A stretch of 64,000 nucleotides of DNA from Mycobacterium sp. DL99 (GCF_004762045.1 NZ_SJOM01000007.1:3421906-3485905); one strand, 5' to 3'. Counted from the first letter of the stretch, positions 16,105 to 25,178 are shown. The notes: generated by a model not told the origin, from the sequence alone. Numbers and translations: made by a program.

Positions 16105-17472
16105 TCAGGGCGCGGCGGGATCGGGCGCAGGTAACTGAGCCTCGGAGGGTAAGGGCTCCGGCATGGGTGCCGTAGGTTCTGTCGCCGGAGCCTGCGCAGC
16201 CGTCTGTTGTATCGGTGCCGCCTCTGGCGGTGCACTCGGCGGAGGCGTCGGAACCTCGGATGCCGGCGCCGGCGGAGGTGCCTCCGATGTCGGGGACGGT
16301 GCCGGCGACACCATGGTCTCGGTCGGCGGGGCCTGGCCTGCGGGCGGGGATTCTTGTCCCGCTTCGGGCGGAGGGGCACCGGGGACGTGCTCGGGCGTCT
16401 GCGGTGACTGCTCCGGTGGCACCGGCTCCAGCTCGGAGCCGGGAGGCGCGAGCTGCCCGTCCGGCAATACGGTGTTCTCAGATGGGGCCGTGGCACTTTC
16501 GCCGATGACGTATTCCGGCGCGACGTCCTCCACCGGCTCCAGCATCGGCGGCACCTCGGACGGCGCGGGGGTGGCGGCCGCGGGCGGCTGGTGCACGACG
16601 GCCGAGTCGCCCGACGTACTCACCACCGGACGGGTGCTCCGATGCGGAGTCGGCTCTGAACCCGGCAGCAGCTGCTGACCCACTGCCAGCGCCAGCGACA
16701 CTCCGAAGGCCAGCACTCCGCCGAGCAATATTGCCAGCGGGGTCAATTGCGTAGCGGGCCAGCGCCACCCGGCCGGGGCCATGCCGTTGTCGGCCGGCGT
16801 CCGGCCCCGGCGCACCGAAGCCAGCGCGGCGCCCCGGGCCAACGGCAATCCGGGTTCGGCGGGCGTGAACACCGGCACCGCCAGGGCCTGTTCCAGCTTC
16901 GGCAGCACCGAGTCCAGATCGACGGCAGAGCCCACCACCACGAGCGCATCGGGACGTGGATCAGCCGCGTCGAACGTGTCGGACAGCCAGGTGGTCAGGC
17001 CTGCCACGGTCTCGATCCCCCGGCTGACCGTCGTCTGCACGGGAGTGCCGTCACGGACCGTCATTGCCTGCACGACATCGGGTTCCAGGACGCATACGCC
17101 GGTCGTGTCGAATCCGACGATGCCGGCGATGCGATGCGCGAGCGCATCCGTGGCCTGCGGCAGCCGAACCGGAACCACGGAGGCGTACCCGGCCTCGGCC
17201 ACCTTTTTCAGCAGCACCGCGGCCTCGGCGCCTGCGCCCGAACTCCACGTGACACCGATCGTTGTCAGCCGCCGACCGTGTTCTGCCGCAACCTTTTCGG
17301 CGCGCCGAACCGCGGATACCACATCAGCGCAGATCTCGCCGGTTCGTGATGGCGTATAGCCGCGAATGTCGAAGGCGTCGTGGTCGATGGTCGCCCCGTC
17401 AGCCTCGCTGCCCTCGACCAGGACCAGACCGACGGTGGACGGTGTCAACGAAACACCGAGCACCGCCTCCAC
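16105..17472 (-). CDS. Membrane-anchored Pro-rich protein with ASKHA-like N-domain (DUF7159 type)
   Basis: Protein of 455 residues in three parts. Residues 1-220 begin EAVLGVSLTPSTVGLVLVEG and contain ATPase-like phosphate turns of the actin/sugar-kinase fold; one membrane helix follows near residue 230 (LAILLGGVLAFGVSLALAV); the remaining 180 residues are Pro/Ala/Glu/Ser-rich and probably extend into the cell wall. Mycobacteria carry several such paralogues (for example Rv0312, from memory) of unknown role. The GTG at 17472 is preferred because the conserved core begins there; an ATG at 17548 would add 25 residues. Confidence 0.75.
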   Translation of the reverse strand: MEAVLGVSLTPSTVGLVLVEGSEADGATIDHDAFDIRGYTPSRTGEICADVVSAVRRAEKVAAEHGRRLTTIGVTWSSGAGAEAAVLLKKVAEAGYASVVPVRLPQATDALAHRIAGIVGFDTTGVCVLEPDVVQAMTVRDGTPVQTTVSRGIETVAGLTTWLSDTFDAADPRPDALVVVGSAVDLDSVLPKLEQALAVPVFTPAEPGLPLARGAALASVRRGRTPADNGMAPAGWRWPATQLTPLAILLGGVLAFGVSLALAVGQQLLPGSEPTPHRSTRPVVSTSGDSAVVHQPPAAATPAPSEVPPMLEPVEDVAPEYVIGESATAPSENTVLPDGQLAPPGSELEPVPPEQSPQTPEHVPGAPPPEAGQESPPAGQAPPTETMVSPAPSPTSEAPPPAPASEVPTPPPSAPPEAAPIQQTAAQAPATEPTAPMPEPLPSEAQLPAPDPAAP

Positions 17473-17690
17473 ATGCACCCCCGAAAAGTGTGGCCATCGT
17501 CCCAAACGTTTCACGATGACATTACCGGGTGGCAGCATCGTATCCATCCCCTGCACCTGCGATGCCCGCATCCGACCCGCGACGAAATGTGCTGTGCCAC
17601 AGAAGCGCCAGTACACAACGGCGTTCCGGTTTGCCGCCGACGCCGTCAATTTCGACCGACCGGACCGCTCCCGTGGCAAGGTTATGGCCC

Positions 17691-19148
17691 ATGCAGCAAG
17701 GGCAGGACTCACCACGCCACCGCACGCTCTTCGGCCATCCCATCGGGTTGGCGAACCTGTTCGGGGTGGAATTGTGGGAGCGCTTCTCGTTCTACGGGAT
17801 GCTCACCATCCTCGGCTACTACCTGTACTACATGGCGGCCGACGGCGGCCTGGGGTTACCGAAGAGCACCGCGACCGGCATCGTCGGCGCCTATGGAGGC
17901 CTGGTGTACCTGTCCACCGTCCTGGGCGCGTGGATCGCCGATCGGGTGCTGGGCATGGAACGCACGGTGTTCTACGGCGGGGTGGTGGTGATGGCGGGCC
18001 ACATCGCGCTCGCGGTCGTTCCGGGCCTGTCCGGGGTCGGCGTCGGCCTGGTGCTGGTAGCCCTGGGATCCGGCGCACTGAAGGCCAACGCTTCCTCGCT
18101 GCTCGGCACGCTCTACGACAAGAACGACCCGCGTGCCGACGGCGGCTTCACCCTGTTCTACCTCGGAATCAATCTGGGCGCCTTCGTCGGGCCGCTGGCT
18201 ACGGGACTGTTGCAGACCCGGGTCGGCTTCCACTACGGGTTCGGCGCGGCGGCCGTCGGTATGGCGCTCGGCCTCACGCAGTACGTGTTGTTCCGGCGCA
18301 ATCTCGGGACCCACGGACGCGTCGTGGCAAACCCGTTGCCGCCGCGGGCAATCGGCAAGGTCATCGGCGTCGTCGCCGCACTGGCCGTGGCCGTGACGGT
18401 GCTGTTCGCGATGCACGTGGTCGAGCTGGCCAACCTGTCCCAGTTCACCACCGGGGTCATCGTCGTGGCCTCGGTGGTGTATTTCGTGGTGATGTTGACC
18501 AGCGCCAAGGTGTCCGAAACCGAACGCATCCGGGTCCGTGCCTTCATCCCGCTGTTCATCGCCAACGCGGTGTTCTGGTCGCTGTTCCAGCAGACCTTCA
18601 CAGTGCTGGCGGTCTACTCCGACGAACGCGTCAACTGGTCCGTCTTCGGCTGGACCGCACCGTCGAGCTGGATCGGGTCGATCGAACCCGTCTGGATCAT
18701 CCTGCTCTCCCCGTTGTTCGCGATCCTGTGGACCCGGCTGGGCAACCGGGCACCGACCACTCCGCGCAAATTCGCCTACGGCGTGATCGGCATGGGCGCG
18801 GCTTTCCTGCTGTTCCTGCCGATGGCACCGTCCACCGGCAGGGTGGTACCCGCACTACTGGTGGCCGGCATCATGGTGGTGTTCGCGGTGTCTGAACTCC
18901 TACTGTCGCCGATCGGCCTCTCGGTGACGACAAAGCTTGCGCCAGAGGCATTCCGGGCTCAGATGATGGCGCTGTTCTTCTTCTCGGTCGGCCTGGGTAC
19001 GGCGATGTCGGGCGTGCTCGCACAGCGCTACGATCCCGCGCACGAGTTCGCCTACTTCGGCGTACTCGGGGCGGTCGCGATCATCGTCGGTGTCGTGGTT
19101 CTGCTGATGTCACCGCGGATCAGCCGGCTGATGGAAGGGGTTCACTGA
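17691..19148 (+). CDS. POT/PTR family proton-coupled peptide transporter
   Basis: Inner-membrane transporter of 485 residues with about 12-14 helices, importing di- and tripeptides with protons. The ELWERFSFYG segment near residue 24 is the family's ExxERFxYY proton-coupling motif, and TLFYLGINLGAFVGP is the second POT signature. The ATG at 17691 follows AAGG by nine bases. Its last seven bases overlap the convergent dehydratase gene. Confidence 0.9.
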   Translation: MQQGQDSPRHRTLFGHPIGLANLFGVELWERFSFYGMLTILGYYLYYMAADGGLGLPKSTATGIVGAYGGLVYLSTVLGAWIADRVLGMERTVFYGGVVVMAGHIALAVVPGLSGVGVGLVLVALGSGALKANASSLLGTLYDKNDPRADGGFTLFYLGINLGAFVGPLATGLLQTRVGFHYGFGAAAVGMALGLTQYVLFRRNLGTHGRVVANPLPPRAIGKVIGVVAALAVAVTVLFAMHVVELANLSQFTTGVIVVASVVYFVVMLTSAKVSETERIRVRAFIPLFIANAVFWSLFQQTFTVLAVYSDERVNWSVFGWTAPSSWIGSIEPVWIILLSPLFAILWTRLGNRAPTTPRKFAYGVIGMGAAFLLFLPMAPSTGRVVPALLVAGIMVVFAVSELLLSPIGLSVTTKLAPEAFRAQMMALFFFSVGLGTAMSGVLAQRYDPAHEFAYFGVLGAVAIIVGVVVLLMSPRISRLMEGVH

Positions 19149-20092
19149 GACAGGATCTCGGCCAGCAGCGGTGGCTCGATGTTGCCGCCAGAGACGATCA
19201 CGACGGCGGGCCCCGGTGGCGCCGCTGCCTTCCGGTAGCCCGCCAGCGCCACCGCACCGCTGGGTTCGGCCACCAGGTGCGCACGATGCGCGAGTTCTCG
19301 CACTCCTGCACAGATCTCGTCCTCGGTCACGGTGATGACATCGTCGATCACACGTTGCAGATGGGCGAACGTCAATGCGGACGGTGTCGAGCGCAGTCCG
19401 TCGGCAATGGTCCGATTGCGTTGCGCCACAGACCAGTCCACTCGGTGACCGGCGGCCAGGCTTTCCGCGGTGTCTGCGGCGAGTTCGGGCTCGACGCCGA
19501 ATATCCTGGCCCGCGGGCACAACGCCCGGACCGCGGTACCCACACCCGAGGCCAGGCCACCGCCGCTGATCGGGATGTAGACGGATGCGACGTCGGGGAG
19601 ATCCTGCGCGATCTCCAACCCGATGGTGCCCTGGCCGGCGATCACGTCAGGATGGTCAAACGGTGGCACCAGCACACCGCCGGTGCGCTCGACCAGTTCG
19701 GCGGCAACCGATTCACGCTGCCCGGCCCCACACAACACCACCTGCGCCCCGCGATCCCGGGTGGCCTGCACCTTCACGACCGGCGTCTCCTCGGGCATCA
19801 CGATGTGGGCGGCAACGCCATAGGCCGCAGCCGCATACGCCACCGCCTGAGCATGATTACCGCTGGAGTAGGCCACCACTCCCCTGGCCCGTACGCCGGG
19901 ATCGAGCCGGCCCAGCGCGTTGAACGCACCGCGGATCTTGAAGGCGCCGATCGGTTGCAGATTCTCGGGCTTGAGCCACAACGGCCGACCGGGGTCGCCC
20001 CATCCGGCCGCCAGCAGCGGGGTTCGCACGATGTCGGAGTCGATCCGCCGGGCCGCGGCGTCGATGTCGTCGAGGGTCACCAGCTTCACCAC
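19142..20092 (-). CDS. PLP-dependent threonine/serine dehydratase
   Basis: Fold-type II PLP enzyme of 316 residues, the length of catabolic threonine/serine dehydratases that lack the regulatory ACT domain. IGAFKIRGA holds the Schiff-base Lys, SSGNHAQAVA binds the substrate carboxylate, and SGGGLASG binds the PLP phosphate. It would deaminate threonine or serine to a keto acid, although serine racemase activity is also possible in this family. AGGAG eight bases before the GTG at 20092 sets the start. It overlaps the POT gene end-to-end; no operon partner is present. Confidence 0.87.
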   Translation of the reverse strand: MVKLVTLDDIDAAARRIDSDIVRTPLLAAGWGDPGRPLWLKPENLQPIGAFKIRGAFNALGRLDPGVRARGVVAYSSGNHAQAVAYAAAAYGVAAHIVMPEETPVVKVQATRDRGAQVVLCGAGQRESVAAELVERTGGVLVPPFDHPDVIAGQGTIGLEIAQDLPDVASVYIPISGGGLASGVGTAVRALCPRARIFGVEPELAADTAESLAAGHRVDWSVAQRNRTIADGLRSTPSALTFAHLQRVIDDVITVTEDEICAGVRELAHRAHLVAEPSGAVALAGYRKAAAPPGPAVVIVSGGNIEPPLLAEILSQ

Positions 20093-20187
20093 ATCAGTCT
20101 CTCCTGCGGACCGCACCCGCGAAAGTCCGGGCCGCGGCACCTCCCGTTACCGTGGAGCGGCAGACCCGCCGGCATCGGAGTGCTCAC

Positions 20188-20610
20188 GTGACCCAGTACA
20201 GCTTCGGCATCGTTCCGCGTTACGCCGAGATCGACCAGCAGGGTGTGGTGTTCAACGGCCACTACCTCACCTGGTTCGACGAGGCATGTACCGGGCTGTT
20301 CGACCACCTGCGGGTGAGTTATGCCGACCTGATCGCCGATGGCCTCGACATGCAGGTGGTGCATACCGAGATCGATTTCCGGGCGCCGGTCCGGTGGCGG
20401 GAGTCGGTGCGGATCGCCGTGCGGTGCGAGCGCATCGGTACCACCAGCTTCACCCTGGGCTTCACGGTGCTGGGCACCGACTCCGCCGGTGACGAGCAGC
20501 CCCGGGTGTGCGGCAGCAATGTCTACGTCGTCGTCTCAACCGGCGACTGGTCCAAGCGAGAAGTCCCCGAAGGTGTTCGCGCAGCGCTCAGTTCCGTTGC
20601 CGGCCAATGA
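20188..20610 (+). CDS. Acyl-CoA thioesterase (4HBT hotdog fold)
   Basis: Protein of 140 residues with a single hotdog domain. YAEIDQQGVVFNGHYLTWFDEA matches the 4-hydroxybenzoyl-CoA thioesterase signature with the catalytic Asp near residue 15 and the following helix (split over residues 12-33). It should cleave aromatic or short acyl-CoAs. GGAG seven bases before the GTG at 20188 gives the start. Confidence 0.85.
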   Translation: MTQYSFGIVPRYAEIDQQGVVFNGHYLTWFDEACTGLFDHLRVSYADLIADGLDMQVVHTEIDFRAPVRWRESVRIAVRCERIGTTSFTLGFTVLGTDSAGDEQPRVCGSNVYVVVSTGDWSKREVPEGVRAALSSVAGQ

Positions 20611-20647
20611 ATCTTTCGACCCGAGCGTGCCGTGCCGCCCTCGGCGG

Positions 20648-20653
20648 TAATGT
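20648..20653 (+). promoter_or_regulatory. Leaderless -10 box (TAATGT)
   Basis: TAATGT is followed by six bases and then the ATG at 20660, the geometry of a leaderless mycobacterial transcript. No Shine-Dalgarno sequence precedes that ATG. It means the broken agmatinase gene below still has a promoter. Confidence 0.5.
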
Positions 20654-20659
20654 CTGCTC

Positions 20660-21422
20660 ATGGCCGATCAGCACGATCACGGTCCGCAGCGTGAGTTGCC
20701 GCCCGGCATGGCCGAGCAACTCGGTCTGCCGCACTCGGGCATGGTCTCATTCGGGCACCGCCCAATCCTGACCGAGACGGCCCAACTCGACGCCTGGCAG
20801 CCCGATGTGGCGATCGTCGGTGCGCCGTTCGACATTTCGACGACGAACCGTCCAGGTGCCCGGATCGGTCCCCGGGCGATTCGGGCCACGGCCTATGAAC
20901 CGGGCACTTACCACCTCGACCTCGGCTTGGAGATCTTCGACTGGCTCGAAGTGGTCGATTTCGGCGACGCGTACTGCCCATACGGTCAGACCGAGGTATC
21001 CCACGCCAACATCCGCGAGCGGGTCCACGCGGTGGCCTCGCGCGGCATCGTTCCCGTGGTGCTCGGCGGCGATCATTCGATCACCTGGCCGTCGGCGACC
21101 GCGGTGGCCGACGTGCACGGATACGTGCAACGTCGGAATCGTGCACTTCGACGCTCATGCCGTTCTCGACCCCGCGCACGCACCGGGCACCGGCACCCCG
21201 GAGCCCGGCGGTATCACCAGTGCCGACCTGCTGCGGATGGTGCGTGAGCTGTGCCGCACCCACGACGTGGCCGGGGTCGACGTCGTCGAGGTGGCCCCGG
21301 CCTACGACCACGCCGAACTCACGGTGAACGCCGCGCACCGGGTGGTGTTCGAGGCGCTGGCGGGCATGGCCGCCCGGCGGCGTGACGCCACTCAGACCCC
21401 GGCAGGGCCGCCCGCGCGCTGA
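20660..21422 (+). pseudogene. Agmatinase/ureohydrolase, frameshifted and internally deleted
   Basis: The N-terminal two thirds read as an arginase/agmatinase-family protein: GAPFDISTTNRPGARIGPRAI, then VVLGGDHSITWPS with the first Mn-binding His. At about 21126 one extra base (TACGTGCAAC where TACGGCAAC is expected) shifts the frame. In the new frame the text resumes VGIVHFDAHA and jumps at 21161 to VLDPAHAPGTGTPEPGG, losing about 100 residues between the DAHAD and DID metal motifs. The C-terminal end (LLRMVRELCR, AYDHAELTVNAAHRV) is intact. Loss of metal ligands makes activity very unlikely. Both lesions could in principle come from assembly error. Confidence 0.85.
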
Positions 21423-21506
21423 ACAGCCGGAAATTCACGTTGAAACGCCAGTTCACGGGTAGCACAATCGGTATGGACGGCGATGCCGGTCGGTGAGGGG
21501 GCAATT

Positions 21507-21731
21507 ATGACGCACGCCAACGGTGACGACTTCGATGACGGTTTCGATGACGACGCCCCGGAGGCCGATGTCGTCGAACAACTGATACCGGTCGGTGTCG
21601 ACGATGAGGACGACGCGATGTCGGATCTGCGGCGGGTACGGATCTCAACCGATGCCGACGCCACCGAAGCCGATCTGATCGATCAGGCGATCGGGGTGCC
21701 GCTGGACGACGAGTCCGATTTCGATCGCTGA
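21507..21731 (+). CDS. Small highly acidic protein, unknown function
   Basis: Protein of 74 residues very rich in Asp and Glu (DDFDDGFDDDAPEADVVEQL) with a second similar half ending in TEADLIDQAIGVPLDDE, so two related VEQL/IDQA segments are visible. GAGGGGG five bases before the ATG at 21507 supports translation. Its 3' end overlaps the convergent CcdA-like gene by 49 bases. No function is known; the two repeated EADVVEQ/EADLIDQ motifs may be a binding element. Confidence 0.7.
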   Translation: MTHANGDDFDDGFDDDAPEADVVEQLIPVGVDDEDDAMSDLRRVRISTDADATEADLIDQAIGVPLDDESDFDR

Positions 21732-22588
21732 GCGGACCGCGCCCGTACCGCCGTCCGCGCCACCATTCCTGCCACGGCCAGGGCCACCAGTGCCATCAGC
21801 CATGGCCACGCCCCGTGCCGGTGCACCCACCCCGCGAGCGTGCCCTGCAAGCGCCCGGCGGCGGCGATCACCGGATCTTCGGGATTGCCTCCGGCAGTGA
21901 ATAATTGGATCTCGTACCAGCCGTAGTACGCGACGTAGGCGCCGACGACGATCAACAGCGCTCCGCTGATCCGGCTGACGTAGGGAATGACGCGTCGCAA
22001 CCGGTCGACCACCACCGTGCCGGCCAGCGCCGTGGCGACGGCCAGCACGCCGACGACGAGGGCGAAACCCGCCGCGTACGCGGCGAACACCGCCAGCCGA
22101 TGCAGTGCCGTATTCGATTCCAGAGTTGCGCCGGTGACCGCCAGGAACGGTCCCACGGTGCACGACAGTGACGCGAGCGCGTACCCGACGCCGTAACCGG
22201 CCATCGAGCCGAGTCGTGCGGTCGGCGCCCAACCGGTGTGGCCCGCCACAGCGTCGGGCAGTAGCAACCCGAGCCGGCGACCGGCCAGCAGCCAGCCGCC
22301 GAGAACGATCAGGATGACACCGATGAGCAACGTGACGTACGGCAGGTAGCGCTGGACGGTGCTCGCGGCCGCGACCGTGAGCAGCCCGAATGTGCCGAAC
22401 ACCGCGACGAATCCGGCGGTCATCACCAGGGTGGCGACCAGCGCCCGGCCCAGCGCCGGCAGCGGTCCATGCGGCGAGGTGCCCCGCACCACCAGCGCGA
22501 GGTACCCGGGCAACAAGGCGAACCCACAGGGGTTGAGTGCCGCGACGAGTCCGGCGCCGAACGCCAACCCCACCAGGTTGTCTGGCAC
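21683..22588 (-). CDS. CcdA/DsbD-type thiol reductant transporter
   Basis: Membrane protein of 301 residues with six or more helices. It carries the two family cysteines, one in ALNPCGFALLPGYL near residue 21 and one in SLSCTVGPFLAV near residue 163, which pass electrons from cytosolic thioredoxin across the membrane. The GTG at 22588 lies nine bases after the stop of the thioredoxin-like gene, so the two form an operon that recharges extracytoplasmic thiols. I recall the same pairing in M. tuberculosis as Rv2877c beside the MPT53 gene Rv2878c. Confidence 0.88.
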   Translation of the reverse strand: MPDNLVGLAFGAGLVAALNPCGFALLPGYLALVVRGTSPHGPLPALGRALVATLVMTAGFVAVFGTFGLLTVAAASTVQRYLPYVTLLIGVILIVLGGWLLAGRRLGLLLPDAVAGHTGWAPTARLGSMAGYGVGYALASLSCTVGPFLAVTGATLESNTALHRLAVFAAYAAGFALVVGVLAVATALAGTVVVDRLRRVIPYVSRISGALLIVVGAYVAYYGWYEIQLFTAGGNPEDPVIAAAGRLQGTLAGWVHRHGAWPWLMALVALAVAGMVARTAVRARSAQRSKSDSSSSGTPIA

Positions 22589-22597
22589 GCCGGTGAC

Positions 22598-23116
22598 TTA
22601 GCTCTTCAGGGCCGCGACCCGATCGGCCAGCTCCTGCTGCGGCATCGCCGACGTCGGGTTGTTGACGAACGTCGATGACCCGTCGGCCCGGTAGAAGACG
22701 TAGGCGGGCTGCCAGGGCACGTTGTAGCGGGCCCAGATCGACCCGTCGGCGTCATTGAGATTGGGGAAATTGAGGTGGTACTTGTCGACGAACCCCTGCA
22801 TGGCTCCGACATCGGAGTGCGCCGCGATGCCTACGAAGCTGACCTGCGGGTTGGCCGCCGCAACTTGACTCACTGACGGCGCCTCGGCGTTGCAGAACGG
22901 GCACCACGGCGTCCAGAACCACAGGACGGCGGGCCGCCCGGCCAGGCTCGACCCGTTGAACGGGGCACCCGACAAGGTGGTGCCGGTGAATTGCAGCCGG
23001 TCGTCGGCGGCCGCTGCCGGCGCCGCGACCAGTGCGAACACCATCGCGACCGCGGACAGCAGGCCCAGCAGGCCGGGTGTGAACGCCAGGTGCAACCGCG
23101 CGAGTCGCATCCTCAT
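22598..23116 (-). CDS. Secreted thioredoxin-fold protein, MPT53/DsbE-like
   Basis: Exported thiol-disulfide protein of 172 residues. An N-terminal signal peptide (LGLLSAVAMVFALVAAPAAAA) precedes a TlpA/DsbE-type thioredoxin domain with WTPWCPFCNAEAP, whose CPFC pair is the redox site, and the cis-Pro in VPWQPAYVF. It likely oxidises or isomerises cysteines of exported proteins. AAGGAGA seven bases before the ATG at 23116 sets the start. It is the first gene of a two-gene operon with the CcdA-like transporter. Confidence 0.88.
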   Translation of the reverse strand: MRMRLARLHLAFTPGLLGLLSAVAMVFALVAAPAAAADDRLQFTGTTLSGAPFNGSSLAGRPAVLWFWTPWCPFCNAEAPSVSQVAAANPQVSFVGIAAHSDVGAMQGFVDKYHLNFPNLNDADGSIWARYNVPWQPAYVFYRADGSSTFVNNPTSAMPQQELADRVAALKS

Positions 23117-23223
23117 GGCACCGTCTCCTTCGCTCAGGGCGCAGGCACAGGTGCGGCGTGCGCATAACCCTGACACGGCGGTAGGCACATCAGAGTTCAA
23201 CGGTGTGCAGTTTTGCGCACCCG

Positions 23224-24105
23224 TCAGTTCTGCCGCGGCAACAGTTCGGCGGCGAACCGGTCGAGGAACGCACCGCGGTCGGCGGGACCCGCCGCCCTGA
23301 TCACGAACTTGGTCAGGCCGGCGGCCACGTAGCGATCGAGTTGGCGGTGCAGATCGGGCCAGTCCGCGGCGATCAGCTCCTCGGGGTCGATGTCTGGTCT
23401 GCGGCGGCGGACCGCGGCGAGCAGATCAGCCGGGAGCGCGCCGTCCCCGACGGCGAGGCTGATGCCGAAGTGGTCGGGCTCGATGGTGCGGCCCGCGGCA
23501 ACCGCCTCAGCCTCGATGCGGCGGCGCGCTGCGGCCGCCTCGTCGGCGGTGAGGAAGCTGCCCAGCCACCCGTCGCCGAATTTGCCGATGCGGGTAAGGG
23601 CCGCCGGCGCCGACCCGCCCAGCCAGATGTCGATCGGGGTCGCCGGTACCGGTTGAACCTGCGCGGAGCGGACCGTGAAGTACTCCCCTTCGAACGACAC
23701 ATCGCCGCCGCGCAGAGCTGCTCGCAGCAGGTCCAGCGATTCGTCGAAAACCGCGGCCCGGCGGCCGTCGGGTACGACGAAGATGTCCCGCTCGGGAGAC
23801 AGTGCCGAATGCAGGCCGAACGCGGGCAGCACCCGCTTGGGCGCCAGTGCCGCCAGAGATGCCAGTTGTTTGGCCACCAGAACCGGATGGCGTCCCGGCA
23901 GGATCGCCACCGAGGTCCCGACCTTGAGCCGCCGGGTGCGTGCCAGCGCGTAGGCCATGCCGACGAACGGATCCACTGCCGGGGTGTAGACCAGTTCGGA
24001 GAACCACACCGAATCGACCCCGGAACTCTCCAGGTGATCGACGATGCCGCCCAGTTCGTCCGGGGTGGTTTCAGCGCCGAGTCCCACGCCGAAGCGGACC
24101 TTCAT
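23224..24105 (-). CDS. LLM class (F420-type) flavin-dependent oxidoreductase
   Basis: TIM-barrel oxidoreductase of 293 residues in the luciferase-like monooxygenase superfamily. VDSVWFSELVYTPAVDPF, LKVGTSVAILPGRHPV and GGSAPAALTRIGKFGDGWLG are typical of the F420-using mycobacterial members, where the phosphate and deazaflavin loops lie. Substrate cannot be inferred. It starts at the ATG at 24105 and is divergent from the DUF6188-like gene. Confidence 0.85.
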   Translation of the reverse strand: MKVRFGVGLGAETTPDELGGIVDHLESSGVDSVWFSELVYTPAVDPFVGMAYALARTRRLKVGTSVAILPGRHPVLVAKQLASLAALAPKRVLPAFGLHSALSPERDIFVVPDGRRAAVFDESLDLLRAALRGGDVSFEGEYFTVRSAQVQPVPATPIDIWLGGSAPAALTRIGKFGDGWLGSFLTADEAAAARRRIEAEAVAAGRTIEPDHFGISLAVGDGALPADLLAAVRRRRPDIDPEELIAADWPDLHRQLDRYVAAGLTKFVIRAAGPADRGAFLDRFAAELLPRQN

Positions 24106-24191
24106 CGAGGATGTCCCATGCCATTCATATTGGACGTAACACCCAAGGTGCGCCTCTTGTGCCCGGTCAGTCTGCGGTTCAGAGTAAGAAA

Positions 24192-24629
24192 ATGAGCGAA
24201 CAATGGATTCAAGGGTGCTTGGTCCAGCGGATCACATTTCGTGATGGCCTGGTGCTCAACCTCGACGACTACAACGAACTGGTCATCTCGGTCCCGCTGG
24301 AACTGACGCTGCCGCCAACCGGAGCCGACGATCCCGAAGTGGTGTCGCTGGATCCGCGCGCACTCCGCAACGAGGTACGGCCCCTGTTCGATTTCGCCGG
24401 CCAACGCTGCACCCATGCCGATTGGGAGAACGACGGCAGCCTCCACCTGTGTTTTTCCGACGGCCACCGGATCGATGTCCGGCCCGACGAACGCCACACT
24501 TCGTGGGAGCTGTACGGGAAGTACCACGGCTACGCCGCATGCCTGCCGCACGGGCGGGTCCGGATCGTCCGCCACGATCAGGATGACTCCGATCAAGACG
24601 GCGACGCCCGCACCCGCGAGAGCGGCTGA
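24192..24629 (+). CDS. Conserved hypothetical protein (DUF6188-like)
   Basis: Protein of 145 residues, mostly beta in character, with WIQGCLVQRITFRDGLVLNL at the start and DGSLHLCFSDGHRIDVRPDE in the middle. I associate this pattern with DUF6188, found mainly in actinobacteria, with low certainty. The ATG at 24192 has a weak AAGAAA upstream. Its acidic C-terminal tail (HDQDDSDQDGDARTRE) is probably disordered. Convergent with the secreted-protein gene at 24670. Confidence 0.65.
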   Translation: MSEQWIQGCLVQRITFRDGLVLNLDDYNELVISVPLELTLPPTGADDPEVVSLDPRALRNEVRPLFDFAGQRCTHADWENDGSLHLCFSDGHRIDVRPDERHTSWELYGKYHGYAACLPHGRVRIVRHDQDDSDQDGDARTRESG

Positions 24630-24669
24630 CCGGCATACGGCGCGGCCGTTGGTACCTATCGGTGGGGCA

Positions 24670-25152
24670 TCAGCCCACGCCGACCCCGATGATCGGGATC
24701 CAGACGCCGAACAGCCACACGCCCCACTGCCGGAACCCGTTGTCCCACACCGGGTTCAAGTTGTAACCCCAGTAGTTCACGGTCGGCGGCAGCGGTCCGC
24801 CGTTCCAGTGCATCGCCGGCGGCGGGCCCCAACCCCACGGCGGCGGGCCTCTACGGTCATCCCACCAGTCGTGCCGGTTGTTCGCCCACCAGGGACCCTT
24901 GTCGTCCCAGTGATCGCGGTGGTCGAAATCAGGGCCACGATTGCCGAAATCGCGCCCTCGATTGTCGAAATCACGGTCATGGCCGGGCGGCCCGCCATCA
25001 CAGAACGGGAAGCAGTCGTCGTTGCCGTGCCCCGGCTTGAGCGGTACCGGCACAGCGGGCGATGCCGACGCCACCGGAACCCCCAACCCCGCAGCGCCTA
25101 TTCCGAACGCACCGACCGTCAACGCAGCCGCCACGAACCTGGTCAGTTTCAT
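24670..25152 (-). CDS. Secreted Trp/Asp/Gly-rich protein
   Basis: Exported protein of 160 residues. The signal peptide (FVAAALTVGAFGIGAAGLGVPVASA) is followed by a CFPFC pair, an Asp/Arg/Gly-rich segment with repeated FDNRGRDFGNRGPDFDHRD-type units, and a Trp-rich C-terminus (GWGPPPAMHWNGG, VWDNGFRQWGVWLFG). No enzymatic motif is visible; such proteins are common envelope or secreted proteins in mycobacteria. AGGAGG seven bases before the ATG at 25152 is a strong ribosome site. A stable hairpin lies in the leader (25179-25211). Confidence 0.75.
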   Translation of the reverse strand: MKLTRFVAAALTVGAFGIGAAGLGVPVASASPAVPVPLKPGHGNDDCFPFCDGGPPGHDRDFDNRGRDFGNRGPDFDHRDHWDDKGPWWANNRHDWWDDRRGPPPWGWGPPPAMHWNGGPLPPTVNYWGYNLNPVWDNGFRQWGVWLFGVWIPIIGVGVG

Positions 25153-25178
25153 ACCTGGACCTCCTACAGTCGTGACCC

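Noticed and set aside
17505..17516. AAACGTTT palindrome near the ASKHA-like gene considered as a KstR site
   Set aside because: AAC and GTT touch with no two-base spacer, so it does not fit TNNAACNNGTTNNA. The same holds for GAACGTTTC at about 16050.
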